The position numbers and the translations under genes are program-made. Under the pieces are notes generated by a model, which saw only the letters and a program-made list of their open reading frames with translations, made no database searches and had not been told where the DNA came from. This document shows positions 43,646 to 53,545 of a DNA stretch of 64,000 nucleotides, in pieces. Source of the stretch: Bacteroidaceae bacterium (lineage in GTDB: Bacteria; Bacteroidota; Bacteroidia; Bacteroidales; Bacteroidaceae); NCBI GenBank assembly GCA_017552435.1, contig JAFZPZ010000010.1:1-64000 (forward strand), read 5' to 3'. How positions within the stretch are numbered: position 1 is the stretch's first letter; each line of letters begins with the position of its first letter.

Positions 43646-46600
43646 ATTACATAGATTGCTTTATCCCTTGGCAATGTGATGAACAGGTCAAGGGGACACT
43701 GGAAAACCTGACAGCCGACCCCAATGTGCAGAGCGTTAATCTGTTGCGCGAAGACGGGCCAGGCAATACGCGCACCATCAAACGCATCGCCGAAACCGCC
43801 ACGGCTCCATATACGTTATTATACACGAAGTACGATACCCTGCAATTGGGCTATCACGCTTTGACGCGACTCCTCACCATCGCTGAGGACAGCGGGGCGC
43901 TGATGATATATAGTGACCACTACAGCCTCACGCCCGACGGTGAACGTCGGGCGATGCCGCTGGCGGATTATCAATTGGGTTCCGTTCGCGATGACTTCCA
44001 GATGGGCTCGCTGCTTTTGTTCCGCACGGATGCGCTGAAGGCATACACGGCTCAGGAGAACCTGCACAACTACCAGTTTGCGGCACTCTACGACCTGCGT
44101 CTCTTCATCAGCAGGGAGCAACTGCCTTTGCACGTCGATGAATTCCTTTATACAGAGGTGGAGCATGACACAAGACAGAGCGGACAAAAGCAGTTCGACT
44201 ATGTTGACCCGCGCAATCGCGCCCGTCAAGTGGAAATGGAAAGAGCATGCACCCGTCATCTGCGAGCCCTGAACGCCTATCTGCACGGCGACGAGTACGA
44301 CGAGGTGAACTTCGCCGAGGGCGACTTCGCCGTAGAGGCTTCGGTCATCATCCCCGTCCGCAACCGCGAACGCACCATCCGCGATGCCATCCGCTCTGTC
44401 TTGGAACAAGAAACGTCGTTCCCTTTCAATCTCATCGTCGTAGATAATGGTTCGACAGACGGCACAACGGAAGCCATCAACGAGTTTGCTGACGACGAAC
44501 GTGTTATACATATTATACCGGAACGCAACGACTTGGGCATTGGAGGTTGCTGGAACACGGCTGTACATCACCCTCTGGTAGGGCGATTCGTGGTGCAGCT
44601 CGACAGCGACGACCTCTACAGCTCGCCCCAGACGCTTCAGCGAATGGTGGATGCCTTCTATGCTGAGGGCGCAGCAATGGTGATTGGTTCCTACAGGATG
44701 TGTGACTTCCAGTTGAATACGCTTCCTCCAGGCCTCATCGACCATCGTGAATGGACACTCCAGAACGGGCGCAACAATGCCCTGCGTATCAACGGACTGG
44801 GTGCTCCCAGAGCCTTCTTCACGCCTGTCCTTCGGGAATTGCAAATTCCCAACACCAGCTACGGCGAAGACTATGCACTGGGTTTGATGATAAGCCGCCG
44901 CTACCGCATCGGCCGCATCTACGACGAGGTCTATCTCTGCCGGCGTTGGGAAGGGAACAGCGATGCGGCACTCAGTCAGGACAAAATCAACAAGAACAAC
45001 ACCTACAAGGATCACCTGCGCACCCTCGAAATCAAGGCTCGTCAGCAGCTCAACCTGCTTTGGCAACATAAAGTAACTTCAGAAGAGATAGAGGCGTTCT
45101 TCCAAAAGGAACTGGAGGAATGGCAAGAGGCAGCAGAGAGATACAAGGCGCTGGAAGGTGTAAAGACGAAAGTTCTTTCAAACGAAGAAAGAAGAACGAA
45201 GAACGAAGAATCAAAGTTACTTTCGGCCCCTGATGGTTCCTTTAATTCTTCACTCTTAATTCTTAACTCTTCACTCCTTGCCCAATGGAACCCTGCCCGC
45301 ATTGTTTCCACAGGTGCTTCCATTGACAAGAAGAGTATTAGCGAACGGCCCTGCTTCCTTTGCGACAATAACCGTCCGAAAGAGCAGCACAAGCTCATGA
45401 CGGAGAAGCACTACCAGATACTGGTCAACCCCTACCCCATTCTGCCACAGCACTTCACCATACCTATGCGTCGGCACAGGCCTCAGAGCATCTATAGTAG
45501 CTTTGGCACACTTCGGAAGATGGCCTGGAATATGCCCAAACACCTGGTCTTCTACAACGGACCTTTGTGCGGTGCCTCTTGTCCTGACCACATGCACCTG
45601 CAGGCAGGAAGTCGTGGCATCGTGCCTCTGGAACGCGATTGGACGATGTATGAGAAGGGTTTGAAAAAGCTATATCCCCTTACGGGCGAGCAGATGGCAT
45701 CGATGGAAGAGGCGGGCAATGTGGGTAGCCGCCCTGGACTCTACCTATTAGAGGGCTATGCCTGCCCCGTATTTGTCATCCGAAGCCTGCCTGCAGAAAG
45801 CGACAGCCTGCTCTGCCAACGTGTCTATAAGGCCCTGCCCATTGTAGGCGACGAGTCGGAACCTCGTCTGAACACCGTTTGCTGGCGACAGGAGGGTACT
45901 TCGAGCCGACCTGACGAAATCGTGACGCTCATCTTCCCTCGCAGCAAACATCGTCCCGATTGCTATTATGCCGAGGGCAAGGAACAACTGATGATAAGTC
46001 CCGGAGCACTCGACATGTGCGGTCTCTTCATCACGCCAAGAGAGCAGGACTTCAAAGCCCTAACGGCAGAAAAAGCTGTGAGCATCCTGCAGGAAGTAAC
46101 GCTAAGCGAGGAAGAGCTGAAACCCATCATAGAAAGCCTCTCTGACATTCAGACCACCCAGACCACCAGCCCCCTCCAAACCTCCCCGGGGGTAGGCTTT
46201 AAGTCACTCCCCCTTAGGGGAGTTGGAGGGGGGCCGTGTCCTGTCTCCGTTGGTATCATGCAGGACACCGTCATCCGTTTTTGCATGAACAGCCCATACC
46301 AAGCTAAAGGCAACGAGGTCGCAGGCGAACAAGTGGCCGAATACACTGATGGCGGCATCCGCTGGCAGGACAATATCTATCAAGAACTGACGTTCAGGCC
46401 ACTGCCCCCCTCCAACTCCCCCGAGAGGGAGGGAATGAAAGTCTCCCCTCGGGGAGATATAGAGGGGGCCTCATTTACTTTACGTAACGTCACTATCGGT
46501 CAGAAGTTCCATTGGGAGCGACAGGAGTCGCAGACCTTCAGCGGCATCCTCAAACTGGTAGTCGATGAGGACAAGATAGTCGCCATCAATATCCTGCCTG

Positions 46601-47514
46601 TCGAGGACTACCTGACAAGCGTCATTAGCAGCGAAATGAAAAGCAGTTGCTCGCTGGAGTTCCTGAAAGCAGCAGCCGTCATCAGCCGCAGTTGGCTCTA
46701 TGCCCAGATGCAGCGCCGCCAGGAACGAGCAGGTCAGCCTGCGCCATTCTTCTCCTTCGTCAAGGGCGATGGCGAGAGCATTCGCTGGTACGATCGCGAG
46801 GACCACACCATCTTCGATGTCTGCGCTGACGACCACTGCCAGCGCTATCAAGGCATCACCCGAGCCAGCAATCCCCAGGTAATTGAAGCCGTGAATGCGA
46901 CTCGCGGACAAGTGTTGATGTACGACGGGAAGATATGTGACACACGATTCGGCAAGTGCTGCGGCGGACGTACCAACGAGTTTCAGTACTGCTGGGAGAA
47001 CATCGAGATTCCCTATCTGCGCTCCGTTCAAGACCCGTTCTGCAACACCTCTGACCGCAAGATTCTACGCCAAGTGCTCAACGACTACGACCTTGAGACG
47101 CACGATTTCTACGAATGGACAGAAGAACTCTCGCAAGAGGAAGCACACGACCGCATCACGAAGCACCTAAAGATGGAACTGGGACCGATTCTCGGCATGG
47201 AGATTGTGGAGAAAGGTCCAGGCGGACACATCAGCAAACTACGAATCGTCGGACAGGAGAAGTCCTTCATCGTGGGCAAGGAACTCGAGATACGCCGTAT
47301 GCTCAGCACCTCGACCCTGAAGAGTAGCGCCTTCACCGTCGAAACGAAGAATGTTCGTGGTGGCATACCTGGTCGCTTCATTCTGCACGGACACGGTTGG
47401 GGTCACGGCGTAGGCCTCTGCCAGATAGGTGCCGCCGTCATGGGTGAACAAGGTTACAACTACAAGCAAATTCTCAAACACTATTACACTGGAGCCCTCA
47501 TCAAGAGCCTTTAA
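43642..47514 (+). CDS. Three-domain protein: GT2 glycosyltransferase, DUF4922 (HIT-like), SpoIID/LytB
   Basis: 1290 aa. Residues about 1-220 are a glycosyltransferase-like N-terminal part; about 233-440 a GT2 domain ([33 protein letters not shown]); about 540-810 a DUF4922 domain with the HIT/Ap4A-phosphorylase-type motif [11 protein letters not shown]; about 950-1285 a SpoIID/LytB domain ending [16 protein letters not shown]. It therefore joins sugar transfer, a nucleotide-type HIT domain and a cell-wall amidase-enhancer/lytic domain. There is no signal peptide, which is odd for SpoIID. Repeats lie at the domain linkers in frame: heptamers (45183-45277) and two family A composites (46169-46235, 46404-46470). 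Confidence 0.83.
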   Translation: MNYIDCFIPWQCDEQVKGTLENLTADPNVQSVNLLREDGPGNTRTIKRIAETATAPYTLLYTKYDTLQLGYHALTRLLTIAEDSGALMIYSDHYSLTPDGERRAMPLADYQLGSVRDDFQMGSLLLFRTDALKAYTAQENLHNYQFAALYDLRLFISREQLPLHVDEFLYTEVEHDTRQSGQKQFDYVDPRNRARQVEMERACTRHLRALNAYLHGDEYDEVNFAEGDFAVEASVIIPVRNRERTIRDAIRSVLEQETSFPFNLIVVDNGSTDGTTEAINEFADDERVIHIIPERNDLGIGGCWNTAVHHPLVGRFVVQLDSDDLYSSPQTLQRMVDAFYAEGAAMVIGSYRMCDFQLNTLPPGLIDHREWTLQNGRNNALRINGLGAPRAFFTPVLRELQIPNTSYGEDYALGLMISRRYRIGRIYDEVYLCRRWEGNSDAALSQDKINKNNTYKDHLRTLEIKARQQLNLLWQHKVTSEEIEAFFQKELEEWQEAAERYKALEGVKTKVLSNEERRTKNEESKLLSAPDGSFNSSLLILNSSLLAQWNPARIVSTGASIDKKSISERPCFLCDNNRPKEQHKLMTEKHYQILVNPYPILPQHFTIPMRRHRPQSIYSSFGTLRKMAWNMPKHLVFYNGPLCGASCPDHMHLQAGSRGIVPLERDWTMYEKGLKKLYPLTGEQMASMEEAGNVGSRPGLYLLEGYACPVFVIRSLPAESDSLLCQRVYKALPIVGDESEPRLNTVCWRQEGTSSRPDEIVTLIFPRSKHRPDCYYAEGKEQLMISPGALDMCGLFITPREQDFKALTAEKAVSILQEVTLSEEELKPIIESLSDIQTTQTTSPLQTSPGVGFKSLPLRGVGGGPCPVSVGIMQDTVIRFCMNSPYQAKGNEVAGEQVAEYTDGGIRWQDNIYQELTFRPLPPSNSPEREGMKVSPRGDIEGASFTLRNVTIGQKFHWERQESQTFSGILKLVVDEDKIVAINILPVEDYLTSVISSEMKSSCSLEFLKAAAVISRSWLYAQMQRRQERAGQPAPFFSFVKGDGESIRWYDREDHTIFDVCADDHCQRYQGITRASNPQVIEAVNATRGQVLMYDGKICDTRFGKCCGGRTNEFQYCWENIEIPYLRSVQDPFCNTSDRKILRQVLNDYDLETHDFYEWTEELSQEEAHDRITKHLKMELGPILGMEIVEKGPGGHISKLRIVGQEKSFIVGKELEIRRMLSTSTLKSSAFTVETKNVRGGIPGRFILHGHGWGHGVGLCQIGAAVMGEQGYNYKQILKHYYTGALIKSL
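45183..45277. repeat. Facing heptamer arrays inside the GT2/DUF4922/SpoIID gene
   Basis: cgaagaa units (45183-45212) and ttcttca/ctcttaa/ttcttaa/ctcttca units (45243-45275) are partly complementary, so they can pair. They encode a polar then a Ser/Leu-rich linker ([11 protein letters not shown] ... [12 protein letters not shown]) between the GT2 and DUF4922 domains. Confidence 0.85.
46169..46235. repeat. 67-bp family A composite inside the same gene (linker before SpoIID)
   Basis: Outer arms GCCCCCTCCAA / TTGGAGGGGGGC with inner hairpins ACCTCCCCGGGGGT and ACTCCCCCTTAGGGGAGT. In frame. Confidence 0.88.
46404..46470. repeat. Second 67-bp family A composite, in frame
   Basis: Outer arms GCCCCCCTC / GAGGGGGCC with inner hairpins CTCCCCCGAGAGGGAG and TCTCCCCTCGGGGAGA. 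Similar in layout to the copy in the PEP-synthase-like gene. Confidence 0.88.
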
Positions 47515-47516
47515 TC

Positions 47517-47573
47517 ATGAATCTCTACATCTTCAACCCAGGGGGGGGGGAAATCACCAACGATACAAGTTAA
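47517..47573 (+). pseudogene. Abandoned start of the ATP-grasp-like gene, with a G10 tract
   Basis: ATG AAT CTC TAC ATC TTC AAC CCA then ten G: codes MNLYIFNP, like MSKTLYIFNP at 51789. 17 nt (ctctacatcttcaaccc) are identical at 47523-47539 and 51801-51817. The frame ends after 18 codons. Confidence 0.75.
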
Positions 47574-47592
47574 GTTCTGGTCTTTAATACGT

Positions 47593-47671
47593 TAACTTTG
47601 CCAACTAAATGTGCTAAATTTAATTATTCTTTACATCTTGTCCATCAATTATCAATTAATTCGTACCTTTG
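47593..47671 (+). promoter_or_regulatory. Two -7 boxes before the BspA-like gene
   Basis: TAACTTTG (47593-47600) and TACCTTTG (47664-47671); the second, 22 nt before the ATG at 47693, is the likelier start. Confidence 0.5.
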
Positions 47672-47692
47672 CAAGCAAAAAAGTATTATGTT

Positions 47693-49006
47693 ATGAATGT
47701 TAAGAGTATTATTGCCGCTCTATTTATAATGGTGGCAGGTGTACAGACAGTATGGGCGCAGAAGGTCACGCTTTATATGTCAAATAATCAGACTATCGAG
47801 TGCGATATTGAGCGACTTGATAGCATCGTCTTTAGTGAAAAACCAGCAGCAGAAATAGTCGTTACCGTTGATGCAAATGGCAATGCAGATAGTGGACATT
47901 GGTTTGAAAAGATTGATGAGGCAAATTTCTATATAGATGACATAAAATACACGGCCCAATATGGTGATTTAATTGTTACAGGCTATAATATGGATTTCTT
48001 CAAAGGTGCTGCTACAATTATGTCTAAATTAATATACCGAGGCAGGATAATGAATGTCGTTGAAATCTCAGGAGAAGCTTTTAAGAACTGTAAAGTTTTG
48101 ACCTCTGTCAACATTCCAAACAGCATAACAAGAATAGGTAGCAGTGCCTTCTCTGGTTGCAGCAGCCTGACCTCTATTACCATTGGTAAAGGGTTAACAA
48201 GCATCGATAGTTGGGCCTTCAACAATTGCACCAGTCTTGAAAAGGTTATTATACCAAATATTACCGCTTGGTGTAGTATCTCGTTTTCTACTATGATTTC
48301 ACATTCTTATAATGGATATGAAGTTGTGGAATCTTTAAGTGATTCTAGTAATCCTTTATTCTATTCTCATCACCTTTATTGTGATGAGAATACAGAAATA
48401 ACCAAACTTGTCATACCAGATGGTGTAACGAATATTAGTTCTGGGGCTTTCATCAATTGTAACAGCCTGACTTCAATCTCAATCCCAAATAGTGTAACAA
48501 GCATTGGCAAATATGCTTTCTATGGAACATCTTGGTTTGACAATCAGCCAGACGGCTTAGTATATGCTGGTAAGGTTGTTTATATTTATAAAGGAGAAAT
48601 ACCTGAAGGGACTGACATTGTAATTAAGGAAGGTACATTAGGGATAACAAGCCAAGCCTTCTATCGTTGCAGTGGCCTAATATCTGTTTCTATTCCTAAT
48701 AGTGTGACAAGCATCGGTTATGAAGTTTTCGATGGTTGCAGCAACCTGTCATCAGTTGCCATCGGTAATGGGGTAAAAAACATCGGAGAACATGCTTTCT
48801 TTGGTTGCACAGGCCTGACCAATGTTTATTGCCTTGCAACGACACCACCAAATGGTTATCATTATGATGGTTACTACTATAGACATGCTTTTGACAGGTC
48901 ACATATCGCAGAACACACAACACTCCATGTCCCCGCAAATTCAGTGGATGCCTATAAAGCAACCGAACCTTGGAGTAGCTTTAAGAGCATTGTAGCCATA
49001 GAGTAA
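47693..49006 (+). CDS. BspA-like leucine-rich-repeat surface protein
   Basis: 437 aa with a signal peptide (MNVKSIIAALFIMVAGVQTVWA), a short N-terminal domain (VTLYMSNNQTIECDIERLDSIVF; split for description) common in Prevotella exported proteins, and LRR_5/BspA repeats of about 23 residues (LTSVNIPNSITRIGSSAFSG, then LTSITIGKGL and so on). Such proteins bind host or bacterial surfaces. The C-terminus lacks an obvious sorting tail. AT-rich like its two neighbours downstream. Confidence 0.9.
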   Translation: MNVKSIIAALFIMVAGVQTVWAQKVTLYMSNNQTIECDIERLDSIVFSEKPAAEIVVTVDANGNADSGHWFEKIDEANFYIDDIKYTAQYGDLIVTGYNMDFFKGAATIMSKLIYRGRIMNVVEISGEAFKNCKVLTSVNIPNSITRIGSSAFSGCSSLTSITIGKGLTSIDSWAFNNCTSLEKVIIPNITAWCSISFSTMISHSYNGYEVVESLSDSSNPLFYSHHLYCDENTEITKLVIPDGVTNISSGAFINCNSLTSISIPNSVTSIGKYAFYGTSWFDNQPDGLVYAGKVVYIYKGEIPEGTDIVIKEGTLGITSQAFYRCSGLISVSIPNSVTSIGYEVFDGCSNLSSVAIGNGVKNIGEHAFFGCTGLTNVYCLATTPPNGYHYDGYYYRHAFDRSHIAEHTTLHVPANSVDAYKATEPWSSFKSIVAIE

Positions 49007-49097
49007 TCAAGCCCCAAAAAAGATTTAATATCATCCGACACTCTAACTATATGACGTGACGAGTTCAGGAGATATCTTTTAATCATTAAAAAATGAT

Positions 49098-50189
49098 ATG
49101 AACAACGAAGGAGTTTCATATACAAGAACTCAATTCAAGAAAGAATTTGCGAAATTGATGGAATCGGCATCAATTCCAAGCAATATGTCCAATGCTGAGA
49201 TAACAAAACGTTATATGGAACTGTTTTCTTTTGTAGAGCCATATATTCCCCGTAAGCTATTTCGCTTTCGTAAATGTGATATTAATAGTATTATTTCATT
49301 TGAGCAGAACACAATTCCTGTTTGTGCGGCATATAAATTTCCAGACAAATACGACTCGACAGTCTATTACGACCACAAGACCATATTACAAAGGGCAAGA
49401 AAAGCCTATGATCAACTTATGCCAAATTGGCTTTTTATGTTGAAAAATAATCCTTCTGCATTTCCATCAAATCAAATGACTTCGAAAATCTTAGAACTTA
49501 TTCATAGTTCGAAATCGGATGGGGAAATTATAGAGTTAATATGGCATGACTACGAAAAATTGCAATACGAATGGGAACAACATATTACTAAACAAGAACA
49601 ATGGCCACGAGCGAACAAGACGACAAAAATAGCATGCTTCACGGAAGCAGTCAAATCAAAATTCATGTGGGACAACTATGCTGACGGATACACTGGATTT
49701 GCTTTGGAATATGATTTTAGAGGTTGGCGCTCTTTATCAATTAACAATCATGCAGTTATGCTTTTCCCCGTCATATATTCTTCTCAAAAGATGGATGCAA
49801 CTGAAATGATAGATATATTAGGTGCTCAAAATTATATGATATACAATAATGTATCAGAAGACATAAAAAGACATTATGCTGCAACAGTTCCAATAAACAG
49901 TTTGTATTTTCAAAGAATGTATCTTTATAAAGACAAAGCGGAATATTCCCATGAAAAGGAGTGGCGTCTGTTAGATATGGAAGATATGAACTCTCCAGAG
50001 GCAAATGAAGACTATTTTGCAATAAATGATACAAATAGCCTGAAAGCAATATACTATGGTCCCGAAATAAATTCACATTATAAGTCACATTTGCGAAGTA
50101 TTGCAAAACAGAAAAAGATACGAGAATATGATGTCATACTTGACACCAATAACCGAAAATATACGTTAAAAACAATTCTTCTTAAATAA
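49098..50189 (+). CDS. DUF2971 protein
   Basis: 363 aa, soluble. DUF2971 features in order: LFRFRKCDIN near residue 56, KFPDKYDS, KIACFTEAVKSKFMWDNYADGYTGFALEYDF (shown for description only in part: CFTEA and MWDNYADGYTGF), the late strand FPVIYSS, and HEKEWRLL near 295. The function of DUF2971 is not known; it is often found in accessory regions and near defence genes. It lies 29 nt before an AlbA_2 gene, probably one transcript. Confidence 0.75.
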   Translation: MNNEGVSYTRTQFKKEFAKLMESASIPSNMSNAEITKRYMELFSFVEPYIPRKLFRFRKCDINSIISFEQNTIPVCAAYKFPDKYDSTVYYDHKTILQRARKAYDQLMPNWLFMLKNNPSAFPSNQMTSKILELIHSSKSDGEIIELIWHDYEKLQYEWEQHITKQEQWPRANKTTKIACFTEAVKSKFMWDNYADGYTGFALEYDFRGWRSLSINNHAVMLFPVIYSSQKMDATEMIDILGAQNYMIYNNVSEDIKRHYAATVPINSLYFQRMYLYKDKAEYSHEKEWRLLDMEDMNSPEANEDYFAINDTNSLKAIYYGPEINSHYKSHLRSIAKQKKIREYDVILDTNNRKYTLKTILLK

Positions 50190-50218
50190 TGCAACTAAGA
50201 CTGTAACTATTTGCAAAT

Positions 50219-51670
50219 ATGGAATATACGGATTTCAAAAGACTTATTGATAGTCTGATAGTCAAAAATAAGGAAACTGAATGGATTGAATTCAAAGAAA
50301 ACTTTCACTCCAAAGAGGAAATCGGCGAAAGAATTTCTGCTCTTTCCAATAGCGCGTTCCTTTGCAATATGCCATACGGCTATATTGTGTTTGGAGTAAA
50401 TAACGACAAACTAAAGGTTGTTGGTACAGATTTCTATGCAACACGAAAGAAAGTCGGAAATGAGGAACTGGAGTCATGGTTGTCAACTCGTCTTAATCCT
50501 CGTATTGACTTTGAGATTATTGATGATTATAATTATGAGAACAACGGGCATATTTGCGTGTTTAAAATTCCAGCTGCAACGAATCAACCTGTTTCTTTCT
50601 TGCATGAAGAATATGTCAGAGTAGGGTCCACAACAAGAAAATTAAGAGACTTTCCACAAAAGGAGGCAAAAATCTGGAAAGGTGGACAGAAGGCATTAGA
50701 GAAAATTTTGGTAAAGGAAAAACTATCAGCTACACAAGTGCTTTTTTTGTTGAGTGTGGAGACATATTTTGACATGATGAAGCTACCCCTGCCAACTGAC
50801 ACCGTGGGAATCATCGACCGTATGCTTGCGGAGAAAATAGTGGTACAAGATGAGGTAGGATATAGCATTACCGAACTCGGAGCCCTATTGTTTGCTAAAC
50901 GCCTTTCGGATTTTGATGATTTGCGTAGAAAGATGGTACGCGTGGTTGTATATAAAGGGAAGAGTAAAATAGATATCGTTCGCGAGCAATCTTTTGATGC
51001 TGGTTATGCCATTAGTTTTAAGACAATGGTAGAATGGATTAACAGCCAACTTCCAGCCAATGAAGAAATAGGACAAGCATTACGTTCTACTGTTACGATG
51101 TATCCAGAAATTGCCGTCAGAGAAATTGTGGCAAATATGATTGTTCATCAAGATTTCAGCGAAAAGGGGTTTCCAATGGTTGAGATTTATACCGACAGAA
51201 TAGATGTGTCCAATCCTGGACAACCAATTATTAGTGTAGAAAGATTTATTGATGAATACAATTCGCGAAATTCTTCATTGGCAGACTTGATGCGTCGGTT
51301 GGGCATATGTGAAGAATTGGGTAGCGGCCTTGACAAGGCGGTAGCAGCCATCGAATTGTTTCAACTGCCTCCTCTTCGTTTTACAGTCCAAGAGGCTCGA
51401 ACAACTGTTACCTTGTTTGCATACCGTAAATATGCCGACCTTGACAGACAAGAGCGTATATATGCTTGCTATCAACATGCCTGTTTGAAATACGTTACTA
51501 ACAGCAAAATGACCAATCTGACTCTTCGTGAACGTCTTGGGATAGACAAACAAAACTATCCGATGGCATCACGCATTATAAAGGATGCACTGAATGCAGG
51601 TAAAATTAAGGAAGAGAAGACAGAGAACCAAAGTCGGAACAATAAAGGATATGTGCCATTCTGGGCATAA
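50219..51670 (+). CDS. AlbA_2 (Schlafen-type) ATP-binding regulator with RecG-like C-terminus
   Basis: 483 aa. N-terminal AlbA_2 domain (ETEWIEFKENF, then ISALSNSAFLCNMPYGYIVFGV; about 18-150), a middle winged-helix region (about 170-240), then an HATPase_c_4 domain (REIVANMIVHQDFS, then IDVSNPGQP; about 290-410) and a C-terminal HTH-like end. This matches the COG2865 proteins called putative transcriptional regulators; AlbA_2 domains also occur in anti-phage and RNA-processing proteins. With DUF2971 it may form an accessory two-gene unit. Confidence 0.85.
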   Translation: MEYTDFKRLIDSLIVKNKETEWIEFKENFHSKEEIGERISALSNSAFLCNMPYGYIVFGVNNDKLKVVGTDFYATRKKVGNEELESWLSTRLNPRIDFEIIDDYNYENNGHICVFKIPAATNQPVSFLHEEYVRVGSTTRKLRDFPQKEAKIWKGGQKALEKILVKEKLSATQVLFLLSVETYFDMMKLPLPTDTVGIIDRMLAEKIVVQDEVGYSITELGALLFAKRLSDFDDLRRKMVRVVVYKGKSKIDIVREQSFDAGYAISFKTMVEWINSQLPANEEIGQALRSTVTMYPEIAVREIVANMIVHQDFSEKGFPMVEIYTDRIDVSNPGQPIISVERFIDEYNSRNSSLADLMRRLGICEELGSGLDKAVAAIELFQLPPLRFTVQEARTTVTLFAYRKYADLDRQERIYACYQHACLKYVTNSKMTNLTLRERLGIDKQNYPMASRIIKDALNAGKIKEEKTENQSRNNKGYVPFWA

Positions 51671-51788
51671 TGTATGTAACCAGTATGTAACTACATATAT
51701 CTTTTTTCACGATTGATGAATCCTAAAAACGCCTGTAAATAGGCATATTTCGTATATAACTCGTATGTAACTGGTATGTAACTAATCC

Positions 51789-52745
51789 ATGAGTAAGACC
51801 CTCTACATCTTCAACCCCGAGAACGACATGGCTTTGGCCGATGGGAAGCCGGGCTATACGCCGCCTGCACAGATTCAGCAGATGCGGCGGGAATTGTGGT
51901 GGCTGCCACAATGGTGGGCTGAAGAGGAAGATATTGTTTGGAATGGAGAAGAGCGACTCAACCTCCCAGACGACACAAAAATACGGCCCTGGGGCTGGAG
52001 TCCTGCCCTTTGTCATCAGTTAAAACAAGCAGGCGTACAGGAGTCGCTTCTGCCATCAGCAGAGAAGCTTGAACACATTCGCCAACTCTCGCACAGACAG
52101 ACGGCAGTTGCCTTGTTGAAAGAATTGCGTGAACAGCTTCCACTTGACGGACATTTTGCAGGCGATTCAACCTTTTGCCACACCACCAAAGAAGTAGAGG
52201 AAGCCGTAGAAAGATATGGCGAAGCAATACTCAAACTGCCTTGGAGCAGCAGTGGAAGAGGTATAAGACAAGTCAAAGCAACAGACACTTCTCCTTTAAG
52301 AGGAAGATGGAAAGGGTCTGTCGTCGTGGAACGTTTCCTGCATAAGATAGCCGACTTTGCTCTCGAGTTCTGGCTCGATGGCAAGGGTGGCGTGGAGTAT
52401 CGCGGGCTTTCTCTCTTCTACACCAACAATCGGGGCGCTTACATGGGCAATTGGGTAGCTCCAGAAGGGCAAAAGCTCGCATGGTTGGCACAATACATTC
52501 CCTTGCAATACCTTCAAGACATCAGGACATGGTGGGAAGAGCGTCTGCGACACTTCGACTACAGCGGACCTGTCGGCATCGACATGATGCTGGCTCAGGA
52601 GGGCATCTGTCCCTGCATCGAGGTAAATTGGCGCATGACGATGGGGCTTGTCGCCTGTCTCGCAGCAGAGCAAGGTCGCTATGGTCGCCTCGTTGTGGAG
52701 TACATCTACGGACACTACTCCGCCGAAATCGAGGCATTTAGTTGA
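51789..52745 (+). CDS. ATP-grasp-like conserved protein
   Basis: 318 aa. ILKLPWSSSGRGIRQV resembles the ATP-grasp nucleotide lid, and GIDMMLAQEG with IEVNWRMTMG the metal-binding end; the fold call is by eye. Its duplicated 5' stub after the GT2/SpoIID gene (3 nt from that stop) shows that the two were once adjacent, so it may act with that protein in cell-wall or surface polymer work. A degraded family A half (52288-52320) is in frame as DTSPLRGRWKG. Confidence 0.65.
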   Translation: MSKTLYIFNPENDMALADGKPGYTPPAQIQQMRRELWWLPQWWAEEEDIVWNGEERLNLPDDTKIRPWGWSPALCHQLKQAGVQESLLPSAEKLEHIRQLSHRQTAVALLKELREQLPLDGHFAGDSTFCHTTKEVEEAVERYGEAILKLPWSSSGRGIRQVKATDTSPLRGRWKGSVVVERFLHKIADFALEFWLDGKGGVEYRGLSLFYTNNRGAYMGNWVAPEGQKLAWLAQYIPLQYLQDIRTWWEERLRHFDYSGPVGIDMMLAQEGICPCIEVNWRMTMGLVACLAAEQGRYGRLVVEYIYGHYSAEIEAFS

Positions 52746-52785
52746 AAATTCTCCACTTCCTGCCGCTTAATTGTCAATTTATTCG

Positions 52786-52793
52786 TAACTTTG
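52786..52793 (+). promoter_or_regulatory. -7 box for pyrE
   Basis: TAACTTTG, 40 nt before the pyrE ATG. Confidence 0.6.
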
Positions 52794-52833
52794 CTGCCGC
52801 ATAATATACCGACAGGATAAATCAAAAATAAAT

Positions 52834-53466
52834 ATGGAAAATGTCGAATCAATCTTTGCAGCGAAACTGCTTAAAGTGAAAGCCATCAAATTGCAACCCA
52901 ATGACCCGTTCACATGGGCAAGCGGTTGGAAGAGTCCGTTCTACTGCGACAACCGTAAGACGCTCTCTTTTCCCGATTTGCGTTCCTTTGTCAAGGTGGA
53001 ACTGACGCGCCTCGTCATGGAACAATTCCCTGAGGCAGAAGGCGTGGCAGGTGTGGCCACTGGAGCCATCGCACAAGGTGCTTTGGTGGCAGACGCCCTC
53101 GCATTGCCCTTCGCCTACGTGCGTAGCAAGCCAAAGGACCATGGGCTGGAGAACCTAATCGAGGGCGAACTCAAGCCCGGCATGAAGGTCATCGTTGTCG
53201 AAGACCTCATCAGTACTGGCGGCAGCAGTCTCAAAGCCGTCGAAGCCCTAAGGAAGGCAGGTTGCGAAGTGGTCGGAATGGTTGCTTCCTACACCTATGG
53301 TTTCCCTGTGGCAGAAGAGGCTTTTAAAGCAGCAGGCGTGAAACTCGTCACTCTCACCAACTACGAAGCCGTTGTTGCAGAAGCCCTCAAGACGGGCTAC
53401 ATCAAAGAGGCAGACATCGAAGCCCTGAACAAGTGGCGCAAAGACCCCGCAAACTGGGACAAATAA
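52834..53466 (+). CDS. pyrE: Orotate phosphoribosyltransferase
   Basis: Converts orotate and PRPP to OMP, the step before PyrF, whose gene lies 40 kb away here. 210 aa with the PRPP-binding motif VIVVEDLISTGGSSL and the N-terminal FTWASGWKSPFYCDNR typical of PyrE. It has its own promoter; an SRPBCC gene follows 80 nt later after two small hairpins (AGCCAG/CTGGCT and GGAAGT/ACTTCC). Confidence 0.95.
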   Translation: MENVESIFAAKLLKVKAIKLQPNDPFTWASGWKSPFYCDNRKTLSFPDLRSFVKVELTRLVMEQFPEAEGVAGVATGAIAQGALVADALALPFAYVRSKPKDHGLENLIEGELKPGMKVIVVEDLISTGGSSLKAVEALRKAGCEVVGMVASYTYGFPVAEEAFKAAGVKLVTLTNYEAVVAEALKTGYIKEADIEALNKWRKDPANWDK

Positions 53467-53545
53467 TCAAAAGAAGTTAAGCCAGCATACTGGCTGGAAG
53501 TAAAAGAGAAGTAACTTCCACTTTAACTACCATAATTTTTAAAAG

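Larger units (their letters stand above)
47523..51817. mobile_element. 4.2-kb AT-rich insertion flanked by a 17-bp direct repeat
   Basis: Between the stub at 47517 and the full gene at 51789 lie three plus-strand genes (BspA-like, DUF2971, AlbA_2) with visibly lower GC than either side. The flanking 17-bp repeat is the 5' end of the interrupted gene, whose start has been rebuilt on the right side. No transposase or integrase is present, so how it moved is unknown; a G10 tract marks the left junction. Confidence 0.6.

Noticed and set aside
43819..45069. Minus-strand open frame of 416 codons
   Set aside because: Antisense to the GT2 domain with clear motifs; no homology or promoter on the minus strand.
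47541..47550. G10 run as a phase-variation tract of a living gene
   Set aside because: The frame stops after 18 codons in this setting and the complete gene lies 4 kb away; a variation of the tract could not restore it.
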